A stretch of 64,000 nt of DNA from Clostridia bacterium (GCA_017501175.1 JAFVXK010000014.1:8988-72987); one strand, 5' to 3'; counted from the first letter of the stretch, positions 43,432 through 52,262 are shown. Numbers and translations are program-made. Notes: generated by a model not told the origin, from the letters alone.

Positions 43432-44660
43432 GAAAAGAAAAAATAATGCCCTCCGCTGTGCTTGGCGTTATATGTATCGCCGTCGCGGCACTTCTGGCAG
43501 TGGTAAATATCTTCACAGGCCCCGTTATTGATAAGATGAATAACGATAAGGCAAACGCCGCGCTTCTCGAGGTTTATCCCGGCGGCACCGGCTTTGAGAA
43601 GATTGACCTTTCAGAGTATGCGGGTAAGCTTCCCCCGTCTATTACCGCCGCTTACACCGAGGCATCGGGAGGTTACGTTATTCAGTCCACCGTTACTGGA
43701 TATAAGCCCGGACTTGTCATTATGTGCGGAATTGACAGCACCGGCAAAATCGTTGGCGCGGATTATATACTCTCAAACGAAACGCTTTCTGCCGAGGTTG
43801 GTCTTGGTGACCGCTTCGTAGGCAAGGGAGAGGACGAAATGAGCCCTGATATTGTAGCAGGCTCTACCGCAAAGCTCACGACGGGCGCTTACTATCAGGC
43901 AATTCTTGATGCGTTTGGCGCGGTTACCGTCTTTGAAGGCGGCGAGGTTGACAACCGCACCCCCGAAGAAATTCTTCAGGATAACTGCAATGCGGCTCTC
44001 GGCACGGAGAAAAAGACCTTTACCAAGTGGATTGCACTTGCTTCGCTTGACGGAATTGACGCGGTTTACGTGTCCGACGCGGGCAGAGTGTACGTTATAG
44101 GCGACGCTTTCGTCGGCATAAAGGCTGACGGCACTGTTGCAACCGCGGACGCTACCGAGGAAAACAAGGCAAAGGCTATCGCGGCAGACGAGATAGTTAA
44201 GGCTATCACCCTCGCGGACGTTGAAAAGCCTGCCGATGCGAAGAAGCAGATTGTTAGCATCAAGAAGGCATCAAACGGAGCGTATCTCTTCGAGCTTTCC
44301 GCGGACGGCTATCAGGTTAAGTCTGAGTGGGGTAACAAAACGCCCATAAAAATTATGCTTTCTATTTCTGCGGAAGGTAAGATAATCGACTGCGTTACGG
44401 TATCGCAAAGCGAGTCTAAGGGATTTGGTGATTCGTGCGCCACCGAAGAATATACGGGTCAGTATAAGGGCAAGGGTGATGCCGATATCACGGTTTCATC
44501 TCGCTACCCGACTGATTACGGCCAAGACCTTATTCCGTCTGACACCACCGACGTTGGTGCTATTGCTAGCTCGACCTATACAACGGTAGGCTATCAGACC
44601 GCAGTAAAGGCGGCTTTTGAGGCATTTAATCTTTTGACTTCTACGGAAGGAGGTAACTGA
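43428..44660 (+). CDS. rnfG: Rnf complex subunit G with two FMN-binding domains
   Basis: A 410-aa subunit, about twice the usual 180-220 aa. One N-terminal helix (residues 8-28) anchors two FMN-binding units on the outer face: residues about 75-170 and 275-400. The second has GAIASSTYTTVGYQ (379-390), which aligns with the SGATVT flavinylation motif so that Thr383 would carry FMN. In the first unit the corresponding stretch is AGSTAKLTTGAY, and Lys149 falls where the FMN-Thr is expected. The overlap with rnfD suggests coupling. Confidence 0.93.
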   Translation: MRKEKIMPSAVLGVICIAVAALLAVVNIFTGPVIDKMNNDKANAALLEVYPGGTGFEKIDLSEYAGKLPPSITAAYTEASGGYVIQSTVTGYKPGLVIMCGIDSTGKIVGADYILSNETLSAEVGLGDRFVGKGEDEMSPDIVAGSTAKLTTGAYYQAILDAFGAVTVFEGGEVDNRTPEEILQDNCNAALGTEKKTFTKWIALASLDGIDAVYVSDAGRVYVIGDAFVGIKADGTVATADATEENKAKAIAADEIVKAITLADVEKPADAKKQIVSIKKASNGAYLFELSADGYQVKSEWGNKTPIKIMLSISAEGKIIDCVTVSQSESKGFGDSCATEEYTGQYKGKGDADITVSSRYPTDYGQDLIPSDTTDVGAIASSTYTTVGYQTAVKAAFEAFNLLTSTEGGN

Positions 44661-44662
44661 GA

Positions 44663-45391
44663 ATGAGAAATAACAAGCTTTCTATAATTCTTCGCGGCAT
44701 TATTGCCGAGAACCCCGTTCTTATTCTCGTTCTCGGTACCTGTCCCACCCTTGCAACATCAGGCAACGTTATCTCTGCGTTCAGTATGGGTATTGCGGCA
44801 ACGATAGTCCTTATATGCTCAAACGTGGTTATATCGCTTCTCCGTAAGGTTATCCCCGACACCGTCCGTATTCCTTGCTATATCGTTATCATAGCAGGCT
44901 TCGTTACGGCAGTGCAGATGCTCTTGCAGGCGTTTTTGCCCGATATTTACAATATGCTTGGAGTTTATCTTGCGCTTATCGTTGTTAACTGTATCATTCT
45001 CGGCAGAGCAGAGATGTTTGCGAGAAAGAACCCCGTTCTTGACTCGGCACTCGACGGTCTTGGAATGGGAATCGGCTTCCTCGTAGCTCTTCTTCTTATG
45101 GCTACGGTACGCGAGGTGCTTGGCAACGGCTCGTTTGCGGGAATTGTTATTCCGTTTATGGAAAGCATCAAAATTCCTGTGCTTACGAAAGCGCCCGGTG
45201 GCTTCCTCGTTTACGGAATTTTGATTGCGGTAATGAATAAAATCACAGAGAAACGCGGCGGCGTAAAGCGTAAATCCTTCAGCTGTGAGGGCTGCCCCTC
45301 GGCTCACATCTGTGATAAAACCTCTTGCGGCGAGGCTGCAGAGCTTGTGAGTGAAGCGCCCCAAGACCCTATGGCAAAGGAGGAGGCGTAA
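44663..45391 (+). CDS. rnfE: Rnf complex subunit E with Cys-rich tail
   Basis: A 242-aa membrane subunit with six helices, beginning NNKLSIILRGIIAENPVLIL and containing LGTCPTLATSG, whose Cys lies in the conserved position used for the membrane iron-sulfur centre shared with RnfA. A hydrophilic C-terminal extension of about 45 aa carries SCEGCPSAHICDKTSC, absent from short RnfE forms. It abuts rnfA with no gap. Confidence 0.95.
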   Translation: MRNNKLSIILRGIIAENPVLILVLGTCPTLATSGNVISAFSMGIAATIVLICSNVVISLLRKVIPDTVRIPCYIVIIAGFVTAVQMLLQAFLPDIYNMLGVYLALIVVNCIILGRAEMFARKNPVLDSALDGLGMGIGFLVALLLMATVREVLGNGSFAGIVIPFMESIKIPVLTKAPGGFLVYGILIAVMNKITEKRGGVKRKSFSCEGCPSAHICDKTSCGEAAELVSEAPQDPMAKEEA

Positions 45392-45982
45392 ATGAAAGAA
45401 TTAGTAATTGTCTTTATGGCAGGAATACTGATAAACAACTACGTTTTACAGCAATTCCTCGGAATATGTCCCTTCCTCGGCGTGTCAAAGAAATTCAATC
45501 AGGCAGCGGGAATGGGACTTGCGGTTACCTTTGTTATGCTTTGTGCTACTGCGGTAACTCACCCTATCTACACCTTCGTACTCGATAAACTCGACCTTGA
45601 GTACCTTCAAACAATAGTTTTTATTCTCGTTATAGCGGCGCTCGTGCAGTTCGTTGAGATAGTTATAAAGAAGCTTATTCCCTCGCTTCACAAGGCGTTT
45701 GGAGTATATCTTCCTCTCATTACCACAAACTGCGCCGTTCTTGGTGTTACGCTTAACAACATCACCGCGGGCTACGATTTCCTTTATTCTATGGTTTCAA
45801 CTCTCGGTGTTGGTGTCGGCTTCCTCTTTGCAATGGTGCTCTTTGCGGGAGTTCGCTCGCGCATAGAGAACGGTCCCGCGCCGAAGTGCTTCCGCGGCAT
45901 TCCCGTGACACTCGTTGCGGCATCTATTGTGGCACTTGCATTCTTCGGCTTCTCGGGAATAGTCGAGAATATGTTAGGTTAA
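45392..45982 (+). CDS. rnfA: Rnf complex subunit A
   Basis: A 196-aa membrane subunit with six helices. Signatures are NNYVLQQFLGICPFLGVSKK near the N-terminus and LPLITTNCAVLGVTL, both with the conserved Cys. It pairs with RnfE as an antiparallel membrane couple. Confidence 0.97.
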   Translation: MKELVIVFMAGILINNYVLQQFLGICPFLGVSKKFNQAAGMGLAVTFVMLCATAVTHPIYTFVLDKLDLEYLQTIVFILVIAALVQFVEIVIKKLIPSLHKAFGVYLPLITTNCAVLGVTLNNITAGYDFLYSMVSTLGVGVGFLFAMVLFAGVRSRIENGPAPKCFRGIPVTLVAASIVALAFFGFSGIVENMLG

Positions 45983-45995
45983 GGAGGACAGAATA

Positions 45996-46820
45996 ATGGA
46001 ACAGTTAATTGAAGTTCTTGTTCCCGTAGGAATACTTGCGGCAATAGCTCTGGTTTGCGCCGTCCTTCTTACCGTAGCCTCGCATTTCTTTGCCGTGAAG
46101 GAGGACGAGAAATTTCTCGCCATCAGAGACGCTCTTCCCGGCGCGAACTGTGGCGCGTGCGGATTTTCAGGTTGTGATGCTTATGCAAAGGCACTCGCAG
46201 AGGGCGTGACTGACAAGACCAATCTCTGCGTCCCCGGCGGAGATAAGTCGGCGAGGGAGATTGCAGGAGTTCTCGGCGTTGAGGCTGAGGACGTCGTCGA
46301 GAAGGTTGCCTACGTTGCCTGCAACGGTAACTGTGACGCTACCGAGCGCAGATACCTTTACGACGGCGTAAAAAGCTGCCGAGTTGCAAACCTCAGCTAT
46401 TCGGGAGATAAGCTTTGCGCATACGCCTGCCTCGGCTACGGCGACTGCGTCAGAATTTGTCCCCAAAATGCTATCTCGATAGAGAACGGCGTTGCTAAGG
46501 TTGACCCGAGAAAATGTATCGGCTGCGGTATGTGTACCCGTGAGTGTCCGAACAATATCATACATCTTATCAAGGATACCGAGCGCGTCGTCGTTGAGTG
46601 CTCTAATCACGATAAGGGCGCGACAGTCAGAAAGAGCTGTAAGAACGGCTGTATTGCCTGCGGAAAGTGTGAAAAGAGCTGTCCCTACGGAGCTATCAAG
46701 GTTGTTAATAACCTTGCAACCATTGATTACGATAAATGCACCGGCTGCGGTACTTGTGTGTCGGTTTGCCCCGTTCACTGTATCCACGAGGGTAACTTTA
46801 TCTGCGGCGCTCACTTTTGA
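45996..46820 (+). CDS. rnfB: Rnf complex subunit B, ferredoxin-like
   Basis: A 274-aa subunit that accepts electrons from reduced ferredoxin. After an N-terminal helix comes the Fe-S domain GANCGACGFSGCDAYAKAL, then several 4Fe-4S motifs: CAYACLGYGDCVRICP, CIGCGMCTRECP, CIACGKCEKSCP and CTGCGTCVSVCP. There are more clusters than in gamma-proteobacterial RnfB, as usual for clostridia. Last core rnf gene; AGGAGG precedes the ATG. Confidence 0.97.
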   Translation: MEQLIEVLVPVGILAAIALVCAVLLTVASHFFAVKEDEKFLAIRDALPGANCGACGFSGCDAYAKALAEGVTDKTNLCVPGGDKSAREIAGVLGVEAEDVVEKVAYVACNGNCDATERRYLYDGVKSCRVANLSYSGDKLCAYACLGYGDCVRICPQNAISIENGVAKVDPRKCIGCGMCTRECPNNIIHLIKDTERVVVECSNHDKGATVRKSCKNGCIACGKCEKSCPYGAIKVVNNLATIDYDKCTGCGTCVSVCPVHCIHEGNFICGAHF

Positions 46821-46854
46821 TAAAATAATCTAAAACGGAAAAGGAGATATCGTG

Positions 46855-47238
46855 ATGAAGCCAGAAACGATGAATAAAACGCCTCGCCTTCGTTACGATA
46901 TTCTTCTTATTTCGGCGCTTTTATTGGTTTCTCTTGCCGTTTCACTCGTCATCGTGCTAGCACGACAGGACGGCACGTACGTTGAAATAGAGCTTGACGG
47001 AGAGCTTGTTGCAACATATTCTCTTGACCGTGAGGGAGAGTACGTGCTTAACGGCGGCACTAATATACTGGTTATAAAGGACGGGGCGGCGTATCTGACT
47101 TATGCCGATTGCCCCGACCATAGATGCATAAGATACGGTAAAATTCGCTTTGTCGGACAGAGCATTATCTGCTTACCTAACAGGCTTACGATAACAGTAA
47201 GAGGTAATTCTGACAATGGCGTGGATATCGTTTCGTAA
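46855..47238 (+). CDS. NusG domain II-containing protein
   Basis: A 127-aa protein with one N-terminal helix (residues about 15-38) and an extracytoplasmic NusG-II domain (VEIELDGELVATYSL, GGTNILVIKDGAAYL, DCPDHRCI, SIICLPNRLTITV). Proteins of this type commonly follow clostridial rnf genes and may assist Rnf assembly; the role is unproven. GTG at 46852 is a possible alternative start. Confidence 0.88.
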   Translation: MKPETMNKTPRLRYDILLISALLLVSLAVSLVIVLARQDGTYVEIELDGELVATYSLDREGEYVLNGGTNILVIKDGAAYLTYADCPDHRCIRYGKIRFVGQSIICLPNRLTITVRGNSDNGVDIVS

Positions 47239-47247
47239 GGAGATATG

Positions 47248-47733
47248 ATGAAGACAAAAAAGCTTGCGACACTTGCCGTCACCGTAGCGGTTGCAATGAT
47301 ACTTTCTTTTGTCGAGAGCAGAATACCTGCCTTTGTTGCCATTCCCGGTGTCAAGGTTGGACTTGCCAATATTGCCGTTATCTTTGCCCTATACAAGTTG
47401 GGCTGGCGTGAGGCTCTTTCGGTTTCACTTGTGCGAGTTGTTCTCGTTGCGCTCCTTTTTGGCAGTGTGGTGAGCCTTGCTTACAGTATTGCCGGTGCGG
47501 TTTTAAGTCTGTCCTTGATGATACTTCTTCGCAAAATCGGTCTTTTTACAGAGATTGCCGTCAGCGTCGTCGGAGGCATTACTCATAATATAGGTCAGAT
47601 ATTCGTTGCGTTTTTGCTCCTCGAAAGCGACGTCGTTTTTTATTATCTGCCATTCCTTCTTATTTCGGGTATAATTGCGGGAATTGCCGTCGGAGCAGCG
47701 TCGGCACTACTTATAAAAAGAATAAAAATATAA
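47248..47733 (+). CDS. Gx transporter family membrane protein
   Basis: A 161-aa membrane protein with four to five helices. It resembles the Gx transporter family, also annotated heptaprenyl diphosphate synthase component I: AMILSFVESRIPAFVAIPGVKVGLANIAV, LYKLGWREAL and ITHNIGQIFVAFLL are the usual blocks, listed here in parts. It lies at the end of the rnf operon, as in many Clostridia. The substrate is unknown. ATG at 47248 suits the GGAG spacing better than 47245. Confidence 0.85.
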   Translation: MKTKKLATLAVTVAVAMILSFVESRIPAFVAIPGVKVGLANIAVIFALYKLGWREALSVSLVRVVLVALLFGSVVSLAYSIAGAVLSLSLMILLRKIGLFTEIAVSVVGGITHNIGQIFVAFLLLESDVVFYYLPFLLISGIIAGIAVGAASALLIKRIKI

Positions 47734-47769
47734 GAGATTCGGCTGTATTCAGCTCGAACCTCTTTTTTC
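47732..47769 (+). terminator. Terminator of the rnf operon
   Basis: AGAG, TTCG and CTG pair with CAG, TCGAA and CTCT around TATT, with single-base interruptions, followed by TTTTTT. Confidence 0.78.
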
Positions 47770-47770
47770 T

Positions 47771-48064
47771 TTAATTGTAATCGTCTGCAAAGACGTAGGG
47801 TAAATCAATAGGAGTTGCGAGGTTTTCAAAAATCTTATTAAAGAAAACGAAAGCCGTTTCGGCGTCGCTGAAGGCTTCTTTAAGCGATGCTGCGGTTTTT
47901 TCGCCCTTCTCGTCGGTCATCTCCACGGTTATCGAATAGAGTGGAGGAGTGTAGCTTGGAGCCGTGCTACGTCTAACCGACAGTCGATACTTATAAAACC
48001 TCCCCTCGACCTCCGCCTTTTCAATTCTTACAGTTCGTTCTACCGTCTTTTTCTTTGTTATCAT
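47771..48064 (-). CDS. Small conserved protein, DUF6514-like
   Basis: A 97-aa protein (MITKKKTVERTVRIEKAEVE, then YKYRLSVRRS, YSITVEMTDE and DAETAFVFFNKIFEN). The charged N-terminus and beta-strand pattern resemble the DUF6514 family of Clostridia; function unknown. ATG at 48064 has GGAGG 5 nt upstream, better than the longer frame to 48103. Confidence 0.7.
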   Translation of the reverse strand: MITKKKTVERTVRIEKAEVEGRFYKYRLSVRRSTAPSYTPPLYSITVEMTDEKGEKTAASLKEAFSDAETAFVFFNKIFENLATPIDLPYVFADDYN

Positions 48065-48201
48065 ACGCGCCTCCGTGTCTTTTAATTGCTTATATTTTAG
48101 CATAATTTTTATAGGCGTGTCGTGAAGAAAAAGGGGGAACGCTAAAATAAGAATGCGACATTGTTCGATTTTCTTGTAAAAATTGCTCTTTTAATAACAA
48201 A

Positions 48202-48237
48202 ACGGCTCGGTAAATCAAAATACCGAGCCGTAAACTT
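48202..48237 (-). terminator. Terminator of the thioesterase gene
   Basis: ACGGCTCGGTA and TACCGAGCCGT with an 8-nt loop; on the reverse strand it is followed by TTTTGTTATT. Confidence 0.82.
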
Positions 48238-48323
48238 CTATTTTGTTGAGTGATGTCGAATTAAGTTGCAATAAAAAAGCGAAAAAAATCAAAAATAAAG
48301 TAGAAATAAGACTTTTTGACGGC

Positions 48324-49046
48324 CTAATCGCAAGATTTGCAATCTACGAGCTCAACAGTTGCGAGCGTGTTAATCTCTCCGTCGGCTCTAACCGTCTTGA
48401 AGTAATAGATGCCGTCCTCGTACGCCCTATACACCGACAGACGCTCTCCCATTGGTGCTTCCTTCATATACTGTATCGACATTGTGCGTACTCGCTTTCC
48501 GTCGAGGTCGAGAAAGTTTGCGTACATATCGGGGTAGTGAGTATTATTCATATGCCTGTTTTGGTCGGTGTCGGCATAATTTACCGTGTACGTGCCGACC
48601 TCTATTTCGCTCTTTGGCATAAGTATTCTGTCAAGCGCCATATCAATAGGCGGGAGCAGGTCAAGTCCGAGCTCGAAATCTCTGACGGGGACGAGAGCAC
48701 GGCTCTCAAGGTTCACGAGCGCCCATATTGACGCCGCTCTTCCGACGGGCACGCCGTTTCTTTCAAGCCCGTAGCACCGTAAAAAGCTAAAGCCGCGGCT
48801 CTCGCAGGGGAACGATATGGCAGTCAGGGCATCGTAGGCTCTTATCGGCTCGAAAAATTCCATTTTGATTTTGCTTATAATGAAGGCGCGGTTTCTCCTT
48901 TTCAGCTCGTCGTAGGATAGCCCTATCCCCGTGAGCTGTGACTGAGCGGCGCTTTGTATATACTTCATGAGCGACGAGGTCTTACATATTCCGTTGTAAT
49001 CAAGGTCGTGCACGTCAACCGTGAGGTCGTATCTGAAATCGGGCAT
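48324..49046 (-). CDS. Acyl-ACP thioesterase
   Basis: A 240-aa double-hotdog protein of the FatA/FatB-like group, which releases free fatty acids from acyl carrier protein. The first hotdog has VDVHDLDYNGICKTSSLMKY and ASIWALVNLESRALV. The second has TVNYADTDQNRHMNNTHYPD, containing the catalytic Asn-His region. In gut Clostridia such genes may set chain length or supply free acids. It has its own TTGACA promoter, divergent from thioredoxin. Confidence 0.9.
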   Translation of the reverse strand: MPDFRYDLTVDVHDLDYNGICKTSSLMKYIQSAAQSQLTGIGLSYDELKRRNRAFIISKIKMEFFEPIRAYDALTAISFPCESRGFSFLRCYGLERNGVPVGRAASIWALVNLESRALVPVRDFELGLDLLPPIDMALDRILMPKSEIEVGTYTVNYADTDQNRHMNNTHYPDMYANFLDLDGKRVRTMSIQYMKEAPMGERLSVYRAYEDGIYYFKTVRADGEINTLATVELVDCKSCD

Positions 49047-49085
49047 AGTTAATCCTTTCTTGAACCGATTTTTCTTTACGTCTAT

Positions 49086-49114
49086 ATTTTAATACTTTTC
49101 TCTTCGTTTGTCAA
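49086..49114 (-). promoter_or_regulatory. Promoter of the acyl-ACP thioesterase
   Basis: TTGACA, a 17-bp spacer and TAAAAT on the reverse strand. Confidence 0.8.
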
Positions 49115-49145
49115 AGGTTTTAGTTGAATATTCTGTAAACGTTTC

Positions 49146-49174
49146 TTGACAAGCGTCCCGCAATGTGTTAGAAT
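49146..49174 (+). promoter_or_regulatory. Promoter of thioredoxin
   Basis: TTGACA, a 17-bp spacer and TAGAAT, 22 nt before the start codon. Confidence 0.82.
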
Positions 49175-49196
49175 AGAGAAAAAACGGGAGAAAATT

Positions 49197-49508
49197 ATGA
49201 CAGACGTAAATAAAGAAAACTTCGAGGCAGAGGTAGAGAGGTGCGAGGGCCTTGCCGTAATAGACCTTTACGCCGATTGGTGCGGCCCCTGCCGACTTCT
49301 TGCCCCTGTAATAGAGGAGCTTGAGCGGGAGTATCCCGACGTCAAGTTCTGCAGGATAAACGTGGACGAGGAACCCGAGCTTACCGCAGCCTTCAAGGTT
49401 GAGAGTATTCCTATGATAGCGCTTGTAAAGAACAATACCTTCCTTGACTTTTCGGTTGGATACGTTGCAAAGGCTACCCTTGTACGACTTATTGAAAGCA
49501 ATAAATAA
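49197..49508 (+). CDS. trxA: Thioredoxin
   Basis: A 103-aa protein with the active site YADWCGPCRLLAPVI and the cis-Pro segment VESIPMIALVKN. It reduces protein disulfides in the cytoplasm. ATG at 49197 is preceded by GGGAG; the longer frame to 49146 would start inside the promoter. Single gene with promoter and terminator. Confidence 0.95.
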   Translation: MTDVNKENFEAEVERCEGLAVIDLYADWCGPCRLLAPVIEELEREYPDVKFCRINVDEEPELTAAFKVESIPMIALVKNNTFLDFSVGYVAKATLVRLIESNK

Positions 49509-49513
49509 TATCT

Positions 49514-49540
49514 ACGCCCTCCAAAGCGGAGGGCGTTTTT
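49514..49540 (+). terminator. Terminator of thioredoxin
   Basis: ACGCCCTCC/GGAGGGCGT with a 5-nt loop followed by TTTTT. Confidence 0.9.
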
Positions 49541-49654
49541 ATATATGACGGTTTTATATCGCATATTCTGCGCTTTTTCAAAGGCGAAAGGTCGTACTGA
49601 GGGGATATTTAGTAAAAGCTACCGTAGCGCGTCGGATTATGCGACATTTTAATA

Positions 49655-49683
49655 TTGCGTAGGCTCTCACACGGTGATATAAT
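49655..49683 (+). promoter_or_regulatory. Promoter of the MBG-L15 membrane protein
   Basis: TTGCGT, a 17-bp spacer and TATAAT, 28 nt before the start codon. Confidence 0.7.
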
Positions 49684-49711
49684 AGCCTCAAAACAAGTTT
49701 TGGAGCGCGAA

Positions 49712-52228
49712 ATGAAAATAAAATCTTGGCTGTTTTCGACTGTTTTAATGCTTGTCATCACTGTCGCAATACTTTGTATTTTTTCCTCGGCGAATGAGGG
49801 AGGGAGCGAACTGTCAGCTCCTGAATATGAAATCTCATCACGGGAATTCGTATATGACGGCGAGCAAAAGACGGTGGGCTTCGATAGCTTAACGCACAGG
49901 GAGCTCGAGCGGGGAAGCCTCGCGCTTGAATGGTACAGAGAAGGAGAGCTTGTCAGCGTTTCACAAAGCGGAGTTTCGGTAAGAGAGGTGTCAGACACGG
50001 GTATATATACCTGCAAAATCACCTTCACTCTCGACGGCGTCAGCGTCGTCACCGAAACAGAGCCGTTTGAAATTAAGATAAACAAGGCAGAGGTCGAAAT
50101 TCCCGTGATAGAGCCGAGCTCATATACAGGAATGCCGCAGCTTCCGCGGATATATTCAACCTCGCTATATACGGTTATGCGCGAGCCGCACACAGATGCA
50201 GGTAAATATGACGTATCGCTCACGCTCACGGACTTCGCTAACTATAAATGGCGCGGCACGGACGAGCCCCTTGTGAAAGTGCCGTTTACAATAAATCCCG
50301 CCACGAATTTTTGGGTTGACGAGCCGTCGATTATGGACTTTTACGCAGGTGAAAGACCTCGCGCAGTTGCAAAATCTGCATTTGGCGAGGCTATTTTGCT
50401 CTATTCCGAGAGTATAGACGGAAGATATTCGACAGAGGCGCCTGTAAGTGCGGGAAAATACTATTTTATGGCGACGGTAAACGGAACGGATAACTATACC
50501 GCTATAAAGAGCGCGCCTGTTGCCTTTTACGTAATAGAGGACGTTCCCACGGGAATAAAAATAGATACTATGCCCGATAGGACGTCTTACCTCGCTTTTG
50601 ATAAGTTTTCACCGCAGGGAATGACGGCGAGAGTAACATTTGCTTCGGGAAGAACCGAGGCTGTGCCGTATTCCAGGCTCTCGGTAGAGTATCTCACCGA
50701 TGCAGACTGTTTGAGATACGGTGACAGCGCTGTGTATATAACTTACCTTGATGCCAAAATTATGCTTCCCGTCACAGTGGAGAAGCGCAGCTACGATTTG
50801 TCAGCTCTTGATTTTCTTGAGCTTACGGCCATATATAACGGCGAAATGCAGTCGGGCGCTGTTCCTAAGCTGCCTACGGGACTTGATGGAATTGTGCTTA
50901 CGGCAACGCTGCTTGGCGGTGGGATTGACGTTGGCAGATATGACGTTACGCTTTCATTCGCCACAGAGAGCAAGGATTATAAGCTTCCCTCTCCCGTATC
51001 CGTGACGCTTGAAATACTTCCGCTTTCGGTTGACGTCGTTTGGGAAAAAACCGAGTTCGTTTACGACGGCACATCAAAATCTCCGGCGGCTTATTTTATA
51101 AATGAGAGGGGAGAGAGAATACGGCTCAATGTTAGCGGCGAAGCAACGAATGCGTCGGATTTCAATAGCGCCGTGGCGGCTTGCGAAAGCAAAAATTATA
51201 CGCTGAAGGGCGACAGCGTGACTTACAAAATAAAGAAGGCCGACTACGATATGACGGGCGCTTTTTGGAGAGGACTAAAGGCGGTCTATGACGGAGAGGA
51301 GCATAGAGCAGAGGTCGTTGGGCTGCCTACGGGAGTAACCGTTATCGAGTATGTAGGCGGCATCGGTACGGACGCAGGTGAGTATCCCGTAAGCTGTATC
51401 TTTGACTATGATAAGGAAAATTACAATCCCCCCGTCCTTGTTTCCTCGGTTCTTGTAATAGGCAAAAAAGTTGTCCCTGTTCCAAGCCACAAAGAGCTGA
51501 TATACGACGGCAAGGAACATAAAATTGCGCTTTCTGCCTCGGAATATTACCAAAAAGAAGAGCTTTGCGTCCGTTCTATCGGAAAATACTGCATAACGCT
51601 TGTTCTTTTTGACCCTACAAATTTTGTTTTTGAGGGTGGCTCGGAAAGTGTAATGCTTGAGCTTACGGTAAGGCTTTCGGATAGGGCGCGCCTCGCTGTT
51701 TTACTGAGCGCCGTTCTCTTTGTAATAGTTCTAATTTTAACTTTTGTTATGCTCCTTGTGAGGCGTGAACGTGTTCGCAGAATAGTATCTGCGATACGCT
51801 GTAAAGCAACTATTGGCGAGGAAATATTGCTTCCACCGCCAAACATAGCCAACGGTCCTGCTGCATTGCTTAGCGTAGCGGCAGAGAGAGCCGACGAGCT
51901 TATCAGCGACTCGCTTGCAAAAAATCTTATAGTTAAGGAAGAAGAGCCGATATATACGACGGGTAGGCGGAAAAATATAATAAACGTTGATACTCTCTCC
52001 AGCGAGTTTTCGGACGGCGACAGAGTAGATATAAATGCCTTGAAGGCGAAAAATCTCGTCCCATACGACACCGCGTATTTAAAGGTTTTGGCTCGCGGCG
52101 TGATAGACAAGCCACTTCGAGTATATGCTAACGACTTCAGTCTTGCCGCAGTTAAAATGATTGCGCTCACGGGCGGTGAAGCAATTAAGGTAGTAACTAT
52201 CCGCAAAAAAGAGGACAAAAAAGAATAA
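49712..52228 (+). CDS. MBG-repeat membrane protein with ribosomal L15-like cytoplasmic domain
   Basis: 838 aa. Residues 1-29 form a signal peptide or anchor. Residues about 35-655 are repeated Ig/MBG-like beta domains, each opening with phrases such as FVYDGEQKTV, AIYNGEMQSG, FVYDGTSKSP, AVYDGEEHRA and IYDGKEHKI and closing with DAGKYDV or DAGEYPV. Residues 661-683 are a single membrane helix followed by RRERVRR. The cytoplasmic tail ends with residues 754-838, which match the C-terminal half of ribosomal protein uL15: INVDTLSSEFSDG, VDINALKAKNLV, LKVLARGVIDKPLRVYAND and MIALTGG. ATG at 49712 has TTGGAG upstream. Function unknown; a receptor or anchor reaching ribosomes or RNA is only a hypothesis. 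Confidence 0.86.
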   Translation: MKIKSWLFSTVLMLVITVAILCIFSSANEGGSELSAPEYEISSREFVYDGEQKTVGFDSLTHRELERGSLALEWYREGELVSVSQSGVSVREVSDTGIYTCKITFTLDGVSVVTETEPFEIKINKAEVEIPVIEPSSYTGMPQLPRIYSTSLYTVMREPHTDAGKYDVSLTLTDFANYKWRGTDEPLVKVPFTINPATNFWVDEPSIMDFYAGERPRAVAKSAFGEAILLYSESIDGRYSTEAPVSAGKYYFMATVNGTDNYTAIKSAPVAFYVIEDVPTGIKIDTMPDRTSYLAFDKFSPQGMTARVTFASGRTEAVPYSRLSVEYLTDADCLRYGDSAVYITYLDAKIMLPVTVEKRSYDLSALDFLELTAIYNGEMQSGAVPKLPTGLDGIVLTATLLGGGIDVGRYDVTLSFATESKDYKLPSPVSVTLEILPLSVDVVWEKTEFVYDGTSKSPAAYFINERGERIRLNVSGEATNASDFNSAVAACESKNYTLKGDSVTYKIKKADYDMTGAFWRGLKAVYDGEEHRAEVVGLPTGVTVIEYVGGIGTDAGEYPVSCIFDYDKENYNPPVLVSSVLVIGKKVVPVPSHKELIYDGKEHKIALSASEYYQKEELCVRSIGKYCITLVLFDPTNFVFEGGSESVMLELTVRLSDRARLAVLLSAVLFVIVLILTFVMLLVRRERVRRIVSAIRCKATIGEEILLPPPNIANGPAALLSVAAERADELISDSLAKNLIVKEEEPIYTTGRRKNIINVDTLSSEFSDGDRVDINALKAKNLVPYDTAYLKVLARGVIDKPLRVYANDFSLAAVKMIALTGGEAIKVVTIRKKEDKKE

Positions 52229-52233
52229 ACCGC

Positions 52234-52262
52234 TTGAAAAAAGAGCTCCTTTATGCTAAAAT
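52234..52262 (+). promoter_or_regulatory. Promoter of the second pseudouridine synthase
   Basis: TTGAAA, a 17-bp spacer and TAAAAT, 36 nt before the ATG. Confidence 0.68.
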
